A stretch of DNA of 64,000 bases from Anniella stebbinsi (GCA_029215795.1 JARDYH010000002.1:204019810-204083809), one strand, 5' to 3'. Numbered from the stretch's first letter, positions 44,024 through 55,956 are shown. Translations and numbers: made by a program. The notes: generated by a model from the sequence alone, not told the origin.

Positions 44024-44234
44024 CCACCAGCCATGTATGGAGCTATCCCATGAGTCAACAAACTGCTTCTGTTGGCTGTGTGGAACTTGTAAAAATGGAA
44101 CGGGGAGTGTGATGCACCCAGCAAGCCATAAAACATGTCTGGTAGGAGGTGTGAAGTTGCCTGGGCAGGTCTTCCATAGTCCATACATACTTTCTTCACA
44201 ATCTCAAAATGTCAATTGTTGACAGTTTGGTTTC

Positions 44235-44453
44235 AGATTTGATGTATCACATTTATATCCACACTTTCTTCCAAGGAGCTTTAGGTGATGTACATAGCCC
44301 ATCCCCATTTTTATACTCACAACAACCTTGTAAGGTAGGTTAGGCCAGGAGTTAATGAACGGCCCAATATCACCCAATGAGCTCCACAGCTCAGTAGGGA
44401 TATGAATCTGAGTCACCCCAATCCTTGTCCAATACTACAACCACAGCAAGTTA
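44235..44453 (-). mobile_element. Sauria-type SINE, minus strand
   Basis: The minus strand has 'gtattggacaaggattgggg', 'gagctcattgggtgatattg', 'cctaaagctccttggaagaa' and 'gtgtggatataaatgtgata'. Nearly full length, moderately diverged. Confidence 0.82.
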
Positions 44454-45064
44454 TATTCCTACTGTCGAGTTTGTCATCATAGAATAAACTCTCTCAGCAG
44501 GTTCAGATGCATTTTCTGACTACTGATAACTCAGGGAGCATAATCTGATGCCTCTCTTGATAAAATGGCAATTACAATATTGAATAATCCAATTATTTTT
44601 GTGTTTTGTTACTATGATGCATCCTTAGCAAAGTTACATTAATGGAATATAAATATCTCCAAGCATTTCCACAAAAGGTATTTTGTTTTCATTTGTGAAA
44701 CCACTGAAATTGTGCACAAGATAAATATCATTAATTCTCTTTCCCTCATCTTTTCATTAAGACAAAAATGTATTAAAGGCATTTTATTGCACTTATCCTA
44801 GCCTTAGCAATCAAAATCTTCATATAAATAATAAGACTATGATGTTGAAAATGCTGGAAACACGTATTTTACCTTTTATTTATGTAAGGGTTTTGTTTCA
44901 CTGACATCATGATGCAATCCTATGTGTCAACATATTTTGAAAACATGATTAAAAAGCTGTTACCTGTTTCCGTTACATTGGTATATCCTTCAAAGCAGGT
45001 CTGAAGGGTGGCATACAGTATGTTTTTTAGATCAAGAAATAAATACCCCATCCTTCCTCTAAGG
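44454..45064. other. Unique AT-rich sequence, no gene
   Basis: The stretch 44520-44880 is repeat-free and AT-rich ('gataaaatggcaattacaat', 'gtgaaaccactgaaattgtg'). Possible conserved noncoding DNA, weakly supported. Confidence 0.35.
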
Positions 45065-45186
45065 CAGGGGTGGGAACATGTGCCCCCCCAATTGTTTAAG
45101 AACATCTGCAACTCCTATCAGCCCTAGCCAGCATAGACAATGGAGATAGGGGGAATAAAAGTCGACCACGGTCCCGATCCCTGCTC
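45065..45186. mobile_element. Fold-back MITE, diverged
   Basis: Starts 'caggggtgggaacatgtgcc' and ends 'gtcccgatccctgctc', with 'gcaactcctatcagccctag' inside, as in the family copies at 49643 and 55957. Confidence 0.6.
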
Positions 45187-45338
45187 TAAGGAGATCAGAC
45201 CAATAACTTAGCTTCACAACAGCCATATAAGGCAGGTTGGCTGAGAGACAGAGACTTGCCCAAGGCCACTCAGCTGACAGAATTTTGAATCTGGGTTCCC
45301 CATGTCTAATCACTACTCTATCAACTGCACTAGAATTG
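45187..45338 (-). mobile_element. Sauria-type SINE, minus strand, diverged
   Basis: The minus strand has 'gttgatagagtagtgattag', 'cccagattcaaaattctgtc', 'gagtggccttgggcaagtct' and 'ctctcagccaacctgcctta'. The head and B-box region are still visible. Confidence 0.75.
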
Positions 45339-46022
45339 AGGGATCATGGCTTCTTCCCTGGCCTCCATAGCAATGCTTAGAAGCCCACAACCATATGGGT
45401 GACTCCATCACATGGGTCCTTCCTACCCAATCCTCATCTGGCTGGAGGGAGGGTAATGATCAAGTGGGAAGGATCCATCCAATAGGCCCTACCCACAAGT
45501 TTCCAGATTGCCATTACAGTGTGGGATAGGCTGGCCACTTATGCATAGTCAATAAAGAGGAAACGTGTCCCCCAAAACAAAGGCAAAAAAGGGCATGGGT
45601 TTGCATAAAATGTGCATATTCTGATGTTTGTGTTATGTACAGAATCATTTGGAAATCCTTATTATGAATGTAAAGAGAAATATAATACATCTCACCATCA
45701 TGGGAAAGACTGGTTATTCTCACCTGGGGCCTGCTCAGTTGCCCGGGTGCCAGCTACTGATGGGAAAATTCAAGGTTCCTGCTCTCCCTTTTTATGGTTC
45801 TCTCTTTAAGCCAGACATGGACCAGACAGACCTTCAAATAATGGATGCCTTCAGGTAGAAGGCAGTCCTTTGTAAGGTAGGACACCTGGCCACCCAAGGT
45901 GGGAAGAAGCCAGTGGAAACCATCTCCCATGGCACTACAGTAAAATAAACAATGGGTGTGTGCTTTTCCCAGCTGAAAAGTCATTATAGAAAATTGGCAT
46001 GTCTTTAAATGGGTTTGAAAAT
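45339..46022. other. Unique sequence, nothing recognised
   Basis: Several overlapping frames of up to 92 aa, none with a domain. Confidence 0.4.
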
Positions 46023-46115
46023 AACAGTGCAAATCCTATACAGGTCTACTCAGGCATAAGCCCCATTGGATTCAATGGAACTTACTCCCTGGTAACTGTG
46101 CATAGGATGGCAGCC
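46023..46115. mobile_element. Short palindromic MITE ('aatcctatac..cataggatg')
   Basis: 'cagtgcaaatcctatacagg' and 'tgtgcataggatggcagcc' are worn inverted ends around 'gccccattggattcaatgg'. Related copies lie at 59979 and 60508. Confidence 0.7.
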
Positions 46116-46670
46116 TTAAGCTCTTCTTTTAATGGAATTATGTGGCTTCCAAAATCCCCAAAGCACTCTCAGGAAATGGCAATGAATATAAATACCAAGC
46201 TGAGATGTATAGTGCTCAAGACTGGTAATTTGCCACAGAGCTTTTAACCTGTATGTCAGTGAATAAACACAGACTCTTTCTGCTGCTGTCAGACAGTGGC
46301 ATTAAATTTACTTTAAAGATTTTGTAAAGTTCAGATGGAAACAGAAAAGTAAAAGGAATTAGGTAAAGGAAGATAGAGATTTCCTGAGATAAGTTAATAG
46401 GAGGAAAGTTTCCCTTCCTTCCTTCCCCCCCCCCCCCAACACACACAGCTACCTGCTCCCCCTGAAAAGACTCTCTGGAGGGTTGCATGTGCCTTCCTGA
46501 ACAATGTGGGATGGGGGGGTGCAGGCTGCTAAGGGGGGAGGAATCAGCTTATTAGATCTGGGTCCTAAGATGACTTCACTCAAGAAGGTTTATGGAAGGA
46601 AAGTTTTCCATCCCCTGACTCCCTTGAACCCTAACCCTGTTGCCAGGGTCTAATCCAGGGGTGCAAAACT
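46116..46670. other. Unique sequence with a C run; no gene
   Basis: C-rich run at about 46420-46438. No other feature was recognised. Confidence 0.4.
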
Positions 46671-46866
46671 GGAACATAGGAAGCTGCTGTCTACTGAGTC
46701 AGAACCTTGGTCCACCTAGCCCAGTATTGTTGGCACTGACTGGCAAGCAACTCCCCAGAGTTTCAGGCAGGATTCCTTCTTAGCCCTACCTGAGGATGCT
46801 GGGGATTGAACCTGGGATCTTCTGCATTCAAAGCAGGTGCTCTACCACTGAACCACATCCCCTCCC
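46671..46866 (-). mobile_element. tRNA-derived SINE, best copy, minus strand
   Basis: The minus strand starts gggaggggatgtggttcagt with 'ggtagagcacctgctttg' and 'cccaggttcaatccccag' (good A- and B-box matches), then 'cctgcctgaaactctgggga', ending 'gcagcttcctatgttcc'. Of the four copies it is the one most able to reveal the tRNA origin. Confidence 0.9.
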
Positions 46867-47165
46867 ATGATGTTGGGGGGACAAATTACCACCAACTCCA
46901 ACATGGATCAGTTGATGTAATATAAGTTACAATAGCCACACCTACAGTTGTGGGCATGACCATGCCTGCTTACATCATCGCCCCTCCCCCTCTTATTTTC
47001 GCTTTCTCTATGCTGATGACAGGGACAGAATTTTGTGCCTCTCCTTGACATGAGAAAGGGACTTGGTCAGTGCTGGGAGGAGTCCTTGCCATTATCCTGG
47101 CTGTTATCTCCAATCTGAGATTGAAGATAACAGTGAGGATTCCCCTACCTACCAATGAGAGGGAG
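46867..47165. other. Unique sequence, nothing recognised
   Basis: A 61 aa minus-strand frame has no domain. Confidence 0.4.
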
Positions 47166-47360
47166 AGTTAAAGCTGCAGGATCCCTGCCCTCTTTTGTAT
47201 CTGGTCACTCTAGTATAGTTCCTGTAGCTTTAACTGTTGTGATGAAGAGGGAATTTCACCAGCTGCTGCATGCATACAAATGACACCTGCTGAAATTCCC
47301 CTTTCTATGCCTCTGTTAAAGACACAGGAGCCCTGTCCTCCTTTCCATATGGTCACCCTA
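47166..47360. mobile_element. Double-palindrome hAT MITE, truncated at the left (copy 6)
   Basis: Begins inside the first palindrome at 'agttaaagctgcaggatccc', then has a complete second palindrome ending CCATATGGTCACCCTA. The left terminus and its duplication are missing. Confidence 0.85.
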
Positions 47361-48763
47361 AACAATATAAAATCAGCTGCTTACAAAATCTTCAGTTTGC
47401 AGGGGGAGTCCAAGATGAGAGACTCTCCCAGCCCCTTTGACAAATGTTGATAAGGCCCTGGCAATTTCCTCCGTTTCACAGACATTGTGGCTGTTGACAC
47501 ATGTAAGTTCTGAGAGCAACTGAAATCAAAGCTCCAGCCTTGCAACAACTTCCTGACTGCACAGCGAGGCTTACGAAGGCTTACACAATTGTAAAAACTG
47601 TTTGCACTAGAGTAAAAGCTTCTCTCGCTGCTGTGAACAGGCAGCCTGGTACTCAGATAAAGCATCCCCTTACCTGCCTTAAACCCTTTTGGAAGGCCCC
47701 AAAAACCTTTCAGCAGCAGAGATGTGAATCATGCTGCCAAAACTTCAATGCAAAGCAGCTGAAGGGACGATGATTTGCAGGGGTGAAGCAGCAGGTAGGC
47801 TGCTTAACCCTTTCTCTCTCCACCATTTTCCCTTTTAATTCTCTTCTCTCCCCAGCCACATTTCTCCCATTTAATGTGGCAAACCTATGTCTCAGAACCC
47901 CAACTTGGAGGAAAGTGGAGGGAGGAGGGAGGAGGAATTTGCAGGCAGTATATATTAGGTAGGGGAAGGATGCTGCACTCACCATTTCTCCTCTGCTAAT
48001 CAGACACCCCTGTTGCTTTGCAGCTAGAAGTGGCAGCAGGAGTTCCAAAACACATCTTCATCTCCCCAATATGTAACATAACTGCAAATATCCCCTGCTC
48101 TCCTTGGGGAGGGGGGTGTCTATATGACTATTTACCCCGTCATGGACGTGCACTGGCACTGTGTTGTTTATATGCTGCAGCCACCAACTTGCAGCCACAT
48201 CAGGCTTCTACCCCTGAAACTGCTCTTTTTAATGGTGTCTTTTTGCTACGATTTTATATAGTTGCTCAAAGGTCACCTCATTGTTTCCAGCCTTGGTTCA
48301 GATTCAGTCAGTGGGCATTGCTGGAGGTAGGTGCAAATGCAAGGTAAGTCCAGGTAAGTGTGGGAAGGCAGGGCGGCGGCAGAGGGCTTGACAAGCCGGA
48401 AGGCTGCAGATGCTGTAGTTTTTAGCCCACACTCCCTCCTCCCATCTGAATGTATTGTTCCCACCTCACAACAGCAATATTGTGTGTTTTTGAGAGAACA
48501 CAGCTACACAGTGGCATCATATAGACACCCCCCTTGTCACAGTTCATCACTCCCATGCAAAACTCACTACAACTCCCCCCCCAAAAAACCTCCTGCAATA
48601 TATAAAACCATTTCTGTTATATGCAAGGATTGCCCATTTGCTAATAAATGCAGCACATTCACTGAAAATGAATGACAATAAAACAGCGGTTTGCCATTTT
48701 TGGATTAACTCTGCATCATCCTCTCAATATGCCCATGGAGATGAGTTTTCTGTTTGGTTAGAT
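47361..48763. other. Unique sequence, no gene
   Basis: Frames of 94-112 aa on both strands at 47381-48347 do not form a consistent coding pattern. A CpG-poor, pyrimidine-rich segment lies at 47810-47850. Confidence 0.4.
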
Positions 48764-48899
48764 CAGTTGCCCCCAACCAAATGCCCTCCAGATGTTAGGC
48801 TACAATGCCCATAATTCCCAGCCAATATGGCCAATGGCCATGGTGGCTGGAGATGGCAGGTGTTGTACTCCTACACATCTGGAAGACACCAAGTAAGGG
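48764..48899. mobile_element. Fold-back MITE ('acaatgcccataattcc')
   Basis: The arms 'gccctccagatgttaggcta' and 'ctcctacacatctggaagac' pair around 'ccaatatggccaatggccat'. Confidence 0.75.
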
Positions 48900-49218
48900 A
48901 AGATGGAAATGCAAATACAGTGATGATAGTGATGATGCCGGAAATGCAAATATAGGAGTAGCATAATGTCAGTCAACATGCCCATCTCACAAATTGTCAT
49001 AACTTTGCTACTTCAGTCACTCTACCTTGATATACAACATGCTTCACAAATAGCCCACCTACTCAGCCCTCATTGGCAGCACTAATATATCCCCACAGTG
49101 ACTCTGCTCCAATCCTTGCACCCAAGTTCTAAAAGAAAATTGATCATCTACTCCTGCTCTATCGGATCCTCAATGGAGCCTATACAGATGATTTGCACAA
49201 CCCCTTTGGAAGCACAAC
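48900..49218. other. Unique spacer, nothing recognised
   Basis: About 320 bp with no known repeat. Confidence 0.4.
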
Positions 49219-49302
49219 CAGGGCCAGATCTACACCTTGTGTCAAATCATTATGGAAGTGGAATAAAATGAGGGAAATAACACGATGAAAGTGGTATATG
49301 GA
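49219..49302 (-). mobile_element. MITE half, inverse of 34980-35071
   Basis: 'agggccagatctacaccttg', 'tgtcaaatcattatggaag' and 'agtggtatatggaat' are the reverse complement of the right half of the 34917-35071 element. Confidence 0.65.
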
Positions 49303-49642
49303 ATAAGTTTAACCATGGTTTGGCATTATGCCTAAATTAATAAACCATGTTTGTCGTCACTGACAAACCAAAATCAGAAAACATGGTTTGAAGTGATTTT
49401 GCAAATCATGGCAGTTTGTGCTAATTATAGTTTGCTATGCTATCTGAACTGAATAACCATAGTGATGGTCATCACTCTGCCTCCAGTTTCCTGCTTCATC
49501 ATAAAGCTCATGGGTTCTTGGGCCAGTTGCTCTCTCTCAGCCTAGCCCACTCCACAGGCTGGTCTGAGGAAAACATGGCCTTGAACTGCAGAGGCCTGGA
49601 TCCCTGATCAGCCATGAGTAGAGTTCATTGAGTGACCCTACA

Positions 49643-49779
49643 TCAGCCTTCTCCAACCTGGCCCCTCCAGACATTTTTGGACTATGGCTCCCATCATTCC
49701 TGACTATTGACCATGCTGGCTGGGGCTGATGGGAACTGAAGTCCAAAACATCTGAAGGGCACCACATAGAGGAAGGCTA
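49643..49779. mobile_element. Fold-back MITE, clearest copy
   Basis: cagccttctccaacctggcc at the left pairs with the right end caccacatagaggaaggct; the inner arms 'ttttggactatggctcccat' and 'atgggaactgaagtccaaaa' pair around 'gaccatgctggctggg'. Confidence 0.85.
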
Positions 49780-49866
49780 GGATTGGGGGGGAATGTATCC
49801 TTAGTTCCTTTAAGAAAAAATTAGGATCTGAATAAGTAATAATAAGAATTAATCAATTGTATATAC

Positions 49867-50214
49867 CAGAGATGGGGAACTTCAGGCCCAAGAGCCAAAT
49901 CCAGTCTTCCTGGGGGCCAAATCTAGCCCTCCTGGGGGCCTTGCAAACAACCACTGATAGTTTGGTGGTTTTCCAGCTTTTATGTGGTTTTTCTTCCATT
50001 CTCAAAGGTTGAAATCCCTCTCCTAAGACTTAATTACTTTCCCTAAGATTTTTAAACTAGAATATGCTGGTATTTTTTCATAATTTAGCCACACCCATTT
50101 TGCTTTGGCTCCATCCTTTTTACCTTTGCTCCTGCCCACCACTGGAATGAGGCCCCCAAGAGCTTCTCTGGAATGGAATTCAGCCCGTGGGCTGAAAAAG
50201 GTTCAGCACCCCTG
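49867..50214 (-). mobile_element. hAT-like non-autonomous element, intact copy
   Basis: Left 'cagagatggggaacttcagg', right 'gaaaaaggttcagcacccct'. Inside are 'aagacttaattactttccc', 'aaactagaatatgctggtat', 'cccaccactggaatgaggcc' and 'aatggaattcagcccgtggg'. Used here as the reference for the broken copies. Flanking 8-mers do not match at this copy. Confidence 0.75.
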
Positions 50215-51426
50215 CTGAACAGTTTTATGCTCCCTGAATAGCTGATAGGCACTGGTTTTGTGAGGATGAAAATAGCCTCGAGCCATTCATGTTGGGCCTC
50301 CTACTATGTCGCTACTGTGTCCTGTGACTACGAGTGTGGAAAATATCTCCAAAGGTAGCTCTTTTCTGGAGGCTTTTAATTTTTGCTTCATTGGCTCACA
50401 GTTTCAGCTGTGCTGAATAGGAATGAATCCTGTGTCTTTCTGACCCCTTTGCAGAGTTCATTAATTAAGAGTAACTCTCAGCCAGAATGTCTTTGCGTCA
50501 GCACAATGCACCCTCCTAATTGCTGTACTTCAGCATCTAAGCTGTAAGGAGAGTCAAAGGGGGCTGAGCCGAGTTTAAAGATTTCTGAAGACAATTCTGG
50601 GCCAGCTGTTCCAGAGAGGTGAGATAAAGCATCGTCTAGGGACAACCTGCAGTCCTGCCAGATTAAGGCTGAGAAAAATGAGGTGGCCCACTGCTAATAT
50701 CCAAAATCAGAATTAATATTTCTAACCGAGTAATATTTTCCAATGGCATCATGCACCAAGATTTGTTCACACTGGTCTACTCCCCTGAACGAAAATATAA
50801 TTTGCTATTGGATGCTTGATTCCAGAGGACTTCGTTGCAAAATCATATAACAGTATGTAAAAACATCAATGTGAGATGAAATAAAGAGAAGAAAGTAAAA
50901 TCAATATATACCTTTAAAAAAAATCATTAGTGAAGAATCAATGACCTTTTTCATAGTATTTCCTCCCCATGCTGTTTTAGTCTGTTGTGGATCCTTCCAG
51001 CTCCAGTTAAAAATTCCATTTTTGAACTTGCCTACTGTTAATTGTTCTTAGTGGGTGGGATGTTCCTATTTGTATATGAATGTGTCCTTTCTGCTGCCAT
51101 TACAGCAGTAGTTTCATATCGACTGATCTTCACTTTGATATATAGTCTCTTCATTTACCGGAATGATCACCTAAGCCTAAACAAGAAGCTGATTCAAATG
51201 TCCTAACTGAGGTGGAACAATCTTCATGCCTGGACTGCACTGTATCAACCCACATTCATCCCCATGGGAAAGATTTTATATATGTATATATTATGTATGT
51301 ATTGATTACATTTCTATGTTGCCCAATAGCAGAAAGTTATCTGGGATGTTCACAACTTCCCTTGAAATCAATGCAGCTTTTAACATTGGCTGGAACATGC
51401 CCACAATTTACGATGTTTGCATAGAT
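50215..51426. other. Repeat-free stretch, candidate conserved noncoding DNA at 50240-50720
   Basis: No recognised repeat for about 1.2 kb. The first half has complex sequence such as 'tcattaattaagagtaactc', 'ttgcgtcagcacaatgcacc' and 'gaggtgagataaagcatcg', without a coding frame. Noncoding constraint is inferred from the absence of repeats and the composition only. Confidence 0.35.
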
Positions 51427-51772
51427 CAAGGGTGCAAAACCTCAAGCCAATGGGCTAAATCCAGCCTTCCAGGCATCCCCAAGTGACCACTTCCCTTCTG
51501 TTCACCTCAGCCTTTTCCCCCGCCCCATCATTGATCGTTTGGTGGCTTCCAATCCCAGCATTTGTGCAGTTTAGCCCCATTCCAAAAGGTTGAATGCCTC
51601 TCCCAAGGCTTAGTGACAGGCAGTACACGTTTTGAACTACAATATCCCGGTATTTGGGTATTTTGGCCCTTCCCCCTTTTGCCATTGATCTACCCACCAC
51701 TGGAATGTGGCCCCTAAAATCTTCTTCAAAATGGAATTTGACCCTTGGGCTGAAAGAGGTTCTGCACACTTG
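51427..51772 (-). mobile_element. hAT-like non-autonomous element, intact copy
   Basis: Left 'caagggtgcaaaacctcaag', right 'gaaagaggttctgcacactt'. The flanks GCATAGAT / ATATAGAT share their last six bases, consistent with a worn 8 bp duplication. Confidence 0.75.
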
Positions 51773-52042
51773 ATATAGATAAATGTTGTATATATTCAGA
51801 GTCACTATTAATATACCAAAGCCAAAGAACTGATGGCTTTTTAAAAAAGTAGAATTAAACATTCCCCTCCCTCCCACTAAAAAAAAATCCTAGCCAACTG
51901 AAATTGACCATGCTCAGTAGCCATGGAATGTAGCCTCTGGATTGGAAAACTGAAGGAGAGGCAGTATGCATGGCTAGCTGGCTGCAATCCTGAAGAGGAG
52001 CTTTCCGCGCTGTAACATTTTGTTGCAGGTACCACTTGAGTA

Positions 52043-52184
52043 GTCTTTCCCAACCTGGTGCCTTCCAGATGTGCTGGCTACAACCACCATCATCACCTGG
52101 TCTGCTTGGATGGCCATTGTGGCTGGGGTTGATCGGAGTTGTATGTAGCCACATCTGGAGGGAGCCAGGTCAGGGAAAGCTGAT
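52043..52184. mobile_element. Fold-back MITE
   Basis: 'gtctttcccaacctggtgcc' and 'gggagccaggtcagggaaag' are inverted ends; 'ccagatgtgctggctacaac' and 'tgtagccacatctgg' form the inner arms. Confidence 0.8.
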
Positions 52185-53228
52185 CTAGATCTGGTCATTC
52201 ACTCAATCTGGTCATTCACTCACAGTGTAAAAAGATGAAATGGGGTCTTGCTCCACATAGTTATGTTCAGTCCACCCTGGAGCAGCCATTCAGTCGATCA
52301 GATAATGTAAAAGATGACGGGACAACAGAATTTCCACTGAACTCCCATATGCAAGTTTGTTGCAAATTGTGGTTCCAAAATATCATGGATTCATTTGCTA
52401 AGCAACTGTGTGCTCCAATTAAGAGAAATGGAAATGCTACCTATGGAGAGAGAGAAAATTGCTTTTGCATGGTAATAGGAGAGAATGGCACAGCCAGCAG
52501 AGTGTCTAACCTGCTGCATAGATGGTGCAAGAGACAATAAAGAATTATAAAGACACTGAAGCTTTTCTTCCTTTTAAAGTCGAGTAGAGAGTGCTCAAAA
52601 TCTTTCAAAAGCTGCTCCTCCTATCTCTACAAATATTCTATATTGCCATTTTTGCAACTAAGAAAATGTAATCCAGGAAGGCCTGGCATTTGAAAAAGTT
52701 CACTGCTTGATACGCCAGCAAGTCGGGCTATAAATACACCCACAATGGAGTCCTTAAAGGTTTATTTCAGAGTTCTTATTTCCCAAACTGGAAGCTAGGC
52801 ACTTAAATATTGGCCCATAAAGCGCTTAAAATAGATTACTAGAAACCAGTAGACTGCCTCATTGTCTGCTGAACCACTGATGGATCAAATGGTATGTGTG
52901 AATCCTTTTATGGTGGGTATGACTGTGACCTTCATGTATACCATTTACCTCCAGCAATTTTATTTACATTTTTAAATCCACATAAAGGTGAAAGATGATA
53001 CTGCTTCAGAAAGGAATACTTACAATTCCACCACCACACATACCACATGTGCAGTGCGAGGCACAGCTAAGCTTTTTCAAGGTCATATGTAGTACAAAAC
53101 TGAAATAAAACAAGACCATCTCCAGCCCTCTACCAATGTATTTTGAGTTTGTCTTGTGACGTTAAGGGTATATTGTTCTACACCCATTGAAGAAGAATCC
53201 CTGTATATCTGACAGTCTGATGTTAGAC
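52185..53228. other. Unique AT-rich sequence, no gene
   Basis: A 101 aa frame at 52235-52540 has no domain and no splice signals that I trust. The segment 52640-52920 is repeat-free. Confidence 0.4.
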
Positions 53229-53313
53229 TAGCCTTCCCCATCTGGATCCTTCAAAGTTGTTTTGAACTTCAACTCCTGTTGGCCCCATCCAGGAAGGCCA
53301 ATGCTCAGGGATT
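53229..53313. mobile_element. Fold-back MITE fragment
   Basis: 'tagccttccccatctggatc' and 'ttgaacttcaactcctgttg' match one arm. The second arm is lost. Confidence 0.55.
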
Positions 53314-53494
53314 ATGTGAATGCCACATAAAATCATATAATTGCCCCCTTTATTGAGTGGAAGGGTTCCTGAGGTCTGAATGAAGGAAAGTTACCAAGAG
53401 AAACATGCAGCAAAGACTAAAGAATTGAGAAGGGTGAAAACAAGTTGTGCGTATGTGAAAAAGCTAACCGAGAAACATGAATAGATCATGTAAT

Positions 53495-53846
53495 TAGTTG
53501 AGATGCAGGACAGATAAAAGGAAGTACATCTTCACACAGCACTAAGTAAAACTACGGAATTCACTTCCACAAGTTGTAGCGAAGGCCACCACTTTGGATG
53601 GCTTTAAAAGGAGATTGGACAAATTATGGAGGAGAATGTCATCAATGGATACTAGAATCCTGATGCCTATATATCAGAGGCAGCAGGCCTATGTATACCA
53701 GTTGCTGGGGAACATGGGCAGGAGAGTGCTGTTGCACTCATGTTATGCTTGTGGGTTTCCAATGAGCAGATGGTTGGCCACGGTGTGAATTCTGGACTGG
53801 ATAGACCCTTGGTCTGATCCAGCATGGCTCTTGTTATGTTCTTATG
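53495..53846 (+). mobile_element. CR1 LINE 3' end, plus strand
   Basis: Encodes the decayed end of the CR1 ORF (a frame reads DGFKRRLDKLWRRM, matching the usual 'LDGFKRGLDKF'). The 3' UTR follows: 'agaggcagcaggcctatgta', 'gttgctggggaacatgggca', 'atggttggccacggtgtgaa', 'tggtctgatccagcatggct' and terminal 'gttatgttcttatg'. The element is 5' truncated. Confidence 0.88.
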
Positions 53847-54184
53847 CATTTAAGAAAAACAGCTGGACAAAAGATTTCCAAAATAAGCCCAAAACCTGAA
53901 GCAAAGGTCATACGATTTAGAATGTTGTCTGCAGGTGAAGTGGTGGTCAAGACCTCTAAAACAAAAGTGATGCCCTTTAGCTTCAAACAACAGAGTTTCC
54001 AAAAAGCCCAATTAACATACAACCAAAACATGAAGAGGACTTTCAACTGGAGAAAATCATGTGTCCTTACCGTGGCTCTGCTTCCTGTTTCTCTTCCACA
54101 TAGAAAATGAGCTGAAATTACATAGTGAAGAGAGCAGCAACCATGTGGCTCGTACAGTTCAATGCAGTTCAACAGGACAGCACC
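53847..54184. other. Unassigned sequence, no gene
   Basis: Frames on both strands (129 aa minus, 88 aa plus) overlap and lack domains. Confidence 0.4.
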
Positions 54185-54410
54185 CTCTAGTTGGCATTTT
54201 AAAGCACAATTTTGCCTGCACACAGCAGGAACCCCCCAAAAATACCAACATATCTCAGAAGTTTTGGGTTTCCTGAGGATTATTTTTTATCGCTAAAACT
54301 GGAAAATAGAGCAGGAGATGTGCAAGCAGCTCACAGCGTCACCTAAATGACCCACAAACATCTGTGAGTGGCCAATCATGAGTGCGCTGTAAAACACTCA
54401 TTTAAAGCCC
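54185..54410. mobile_element. Unclassified transposon-like repeat (copy 3 of 3, worn)
   Basis: 'gcctgcacacagcaggaacc', 'gaaaatagagcaggagatgt' and 'tgagtggccaatcatgagtg' match the right halves of 23152-23520 and 42073-42427. Confidence 0.5.
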
Positions 54411-54451
54411 ATAGTCAACAGGCATGTTTTTGCCACATGTGCAACAGGCTT

Positions 54452-54469
54452 GGGGGGGGGGGGGGAGGA
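54452..54469. repeat. G-run
   Basis: About 14 G followed by aggagaga. Confidence 0.85.
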
Positions 54470-54739
54470 GAGATTATTTAAAATGCCCCCAAATTAGCAA
54501 ATCTCTGAGAATGACCTGAACATTTGGTAACAATGTGAGTGAATGTGGAAAGTGTAAATCATTTGGATTACATGGCATTCTATCTAAATAAAGGTGTTCT
54601 AGAAATTGCATTTAGGCCTTGTGTCTCAGTATATGCATCACCTTGTAAACCCTACTCCCTAATGCTACCATGAATTGTTCCTCTGAAACATCTGGAGGAA
54701 GCCAGGTGGAGGAATGTTGTGATAGCCCTCTCTACTTGG

Positions 54740-54976
54740 AGTTAGGTCAACATTTACATTGGATCAACTGGCCTGACAAAAGTGGACTTTCTTTCCCCCT
54801 CCTTCCTATGACAGCCCTTCTGGCCTCCTGAAAATGCTACACAGAGAGTCAAGAGAGCTGTGCTGTGGGGGGGAGAGGGGATCCCCAAAATTGGGTGGAG
54901 GGACCTTTTGTGAGTAGAGCCCTTCTTCTCACAGAAGGTCCCTTCCTCTTGTGGAAGACAGATCCTGGATCCAAGT
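54740..54976. mobile_element. MITE, second copy of the GGGTTGGATCCAG family
   Basis: 'acattggatcaactggcc', 'cctgaaaatgctacacagag', 'tgggtggagggaccttttgt' and 'gcagatcctggatccaa'-like wording follow the same order as 33156-33403. The left terminus is eroded. Confidence 0.7.
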
Positions 54977-55529
54977 CTTAGAATTTGACAGGGCTTCTGG
55001 ATTCTTTTGGATTATCGTGGTACATTGATCAAATGGGAAACATCCACGTGACTGATTCCACCCATACAGTTGTTTGCTTCACACAGTGGTCCCTTCAGGT
55101 CAGACCTCTGGGGCAGTCATCTTGGCCCCCGGTGAACAGAATGAGCAGGAGGTCCCCCAAACACAGCAAGACTAGCTTGCCATATTCTGAAGTAAGTAGC
55201 CACCTAAGGAGAGGGCTCCTGCACTCCCCAGCAGTAGCTCCCATATCACTTTGTGTGTATATAAAGAGGGTTCATGGGTACACAAAGCTAAAATTATACT
55301 CTCTTTAAAAGTCTGTTTCAGTTTGAATGTATTAGTAATTATATTTGCAGCTACTGTGAATCATTAACATTATAAATGGGCTGTTGGTGTCAAATTTGGA
55401 GGTGGAGTAGATAAAGCATTGGATTTGGAGTGGGAAGGAGTTCGTTAATTTCCACCCCTGCAATTAAAAACATAACAATAAAAGAAATAAACATAACCCA
55501 TTTTTTTAAAAAACACTTATATGACAAAG
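54977..55529. other. Unique sequence, no gene
   Basis: A 107 aa frame at 54985-55308 shows no domain. The segment 55380-55440 could be a SINE scrap. Confidence 0.35.
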
Positions 55530-55653
55530 GTGTGCCTTAATGCCTGCCAGTGAAAGGACAATTCCCATCATCCCCAGCCAGCATGGCCAATGGTCAGGGG
55601 AGATGGGAACTATAATCCACTGACATCTTGGAGACCCAAGGTTGGGAAAGGCT
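55530..55653. mobile_element. Fold-back MITE
   Basis: 'acaattcccatcatccccag' and 'agatgggaactataatccac' are inverted arms around 'cagcatggccaatggtc'. Confidence 0.75.
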
Positions 55654-55956
55654 GCACCAAGTAGAATATAAACTTGTATGCAAGGGGTCACTAGGATGCC
55701 CCTATTTTTTTGTCATGTCCGCAGCATCAAGCAGCGGCTGCATGTGTGAATGCACCACATGTAGAGCTTTCATATCACCTCCAGTACAATGCATATCAAT
55801 GGGGCATTTGTATGTTCACCTGTGAGCCATCAAGTAAGCACGATATGTGGGAATAGATACATGGAGGTAGTGGACCTCAGTCATATAACAGTTTTGTCAA
55901 TACTGAACTATTTCATCCTTTCAGGAACACTTTGCAACTATATACTTTGTTTTCAT
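55654..55956. other. Unique spacer, nothing recognised
   Basis: About 300 bp without a recognised repeat or gene. Confidence 0.4.

Noticed and set aside
43574..44222. Two frames of 204 and 209 aa on opposite strands with similar peptides
   Set aside because: They read through a palindromic hAT MITE (43703-44015). Their mutual similarity (shared 'GVICMHVAPGEIPS') comes from the inverted structure, not from a gene pair.
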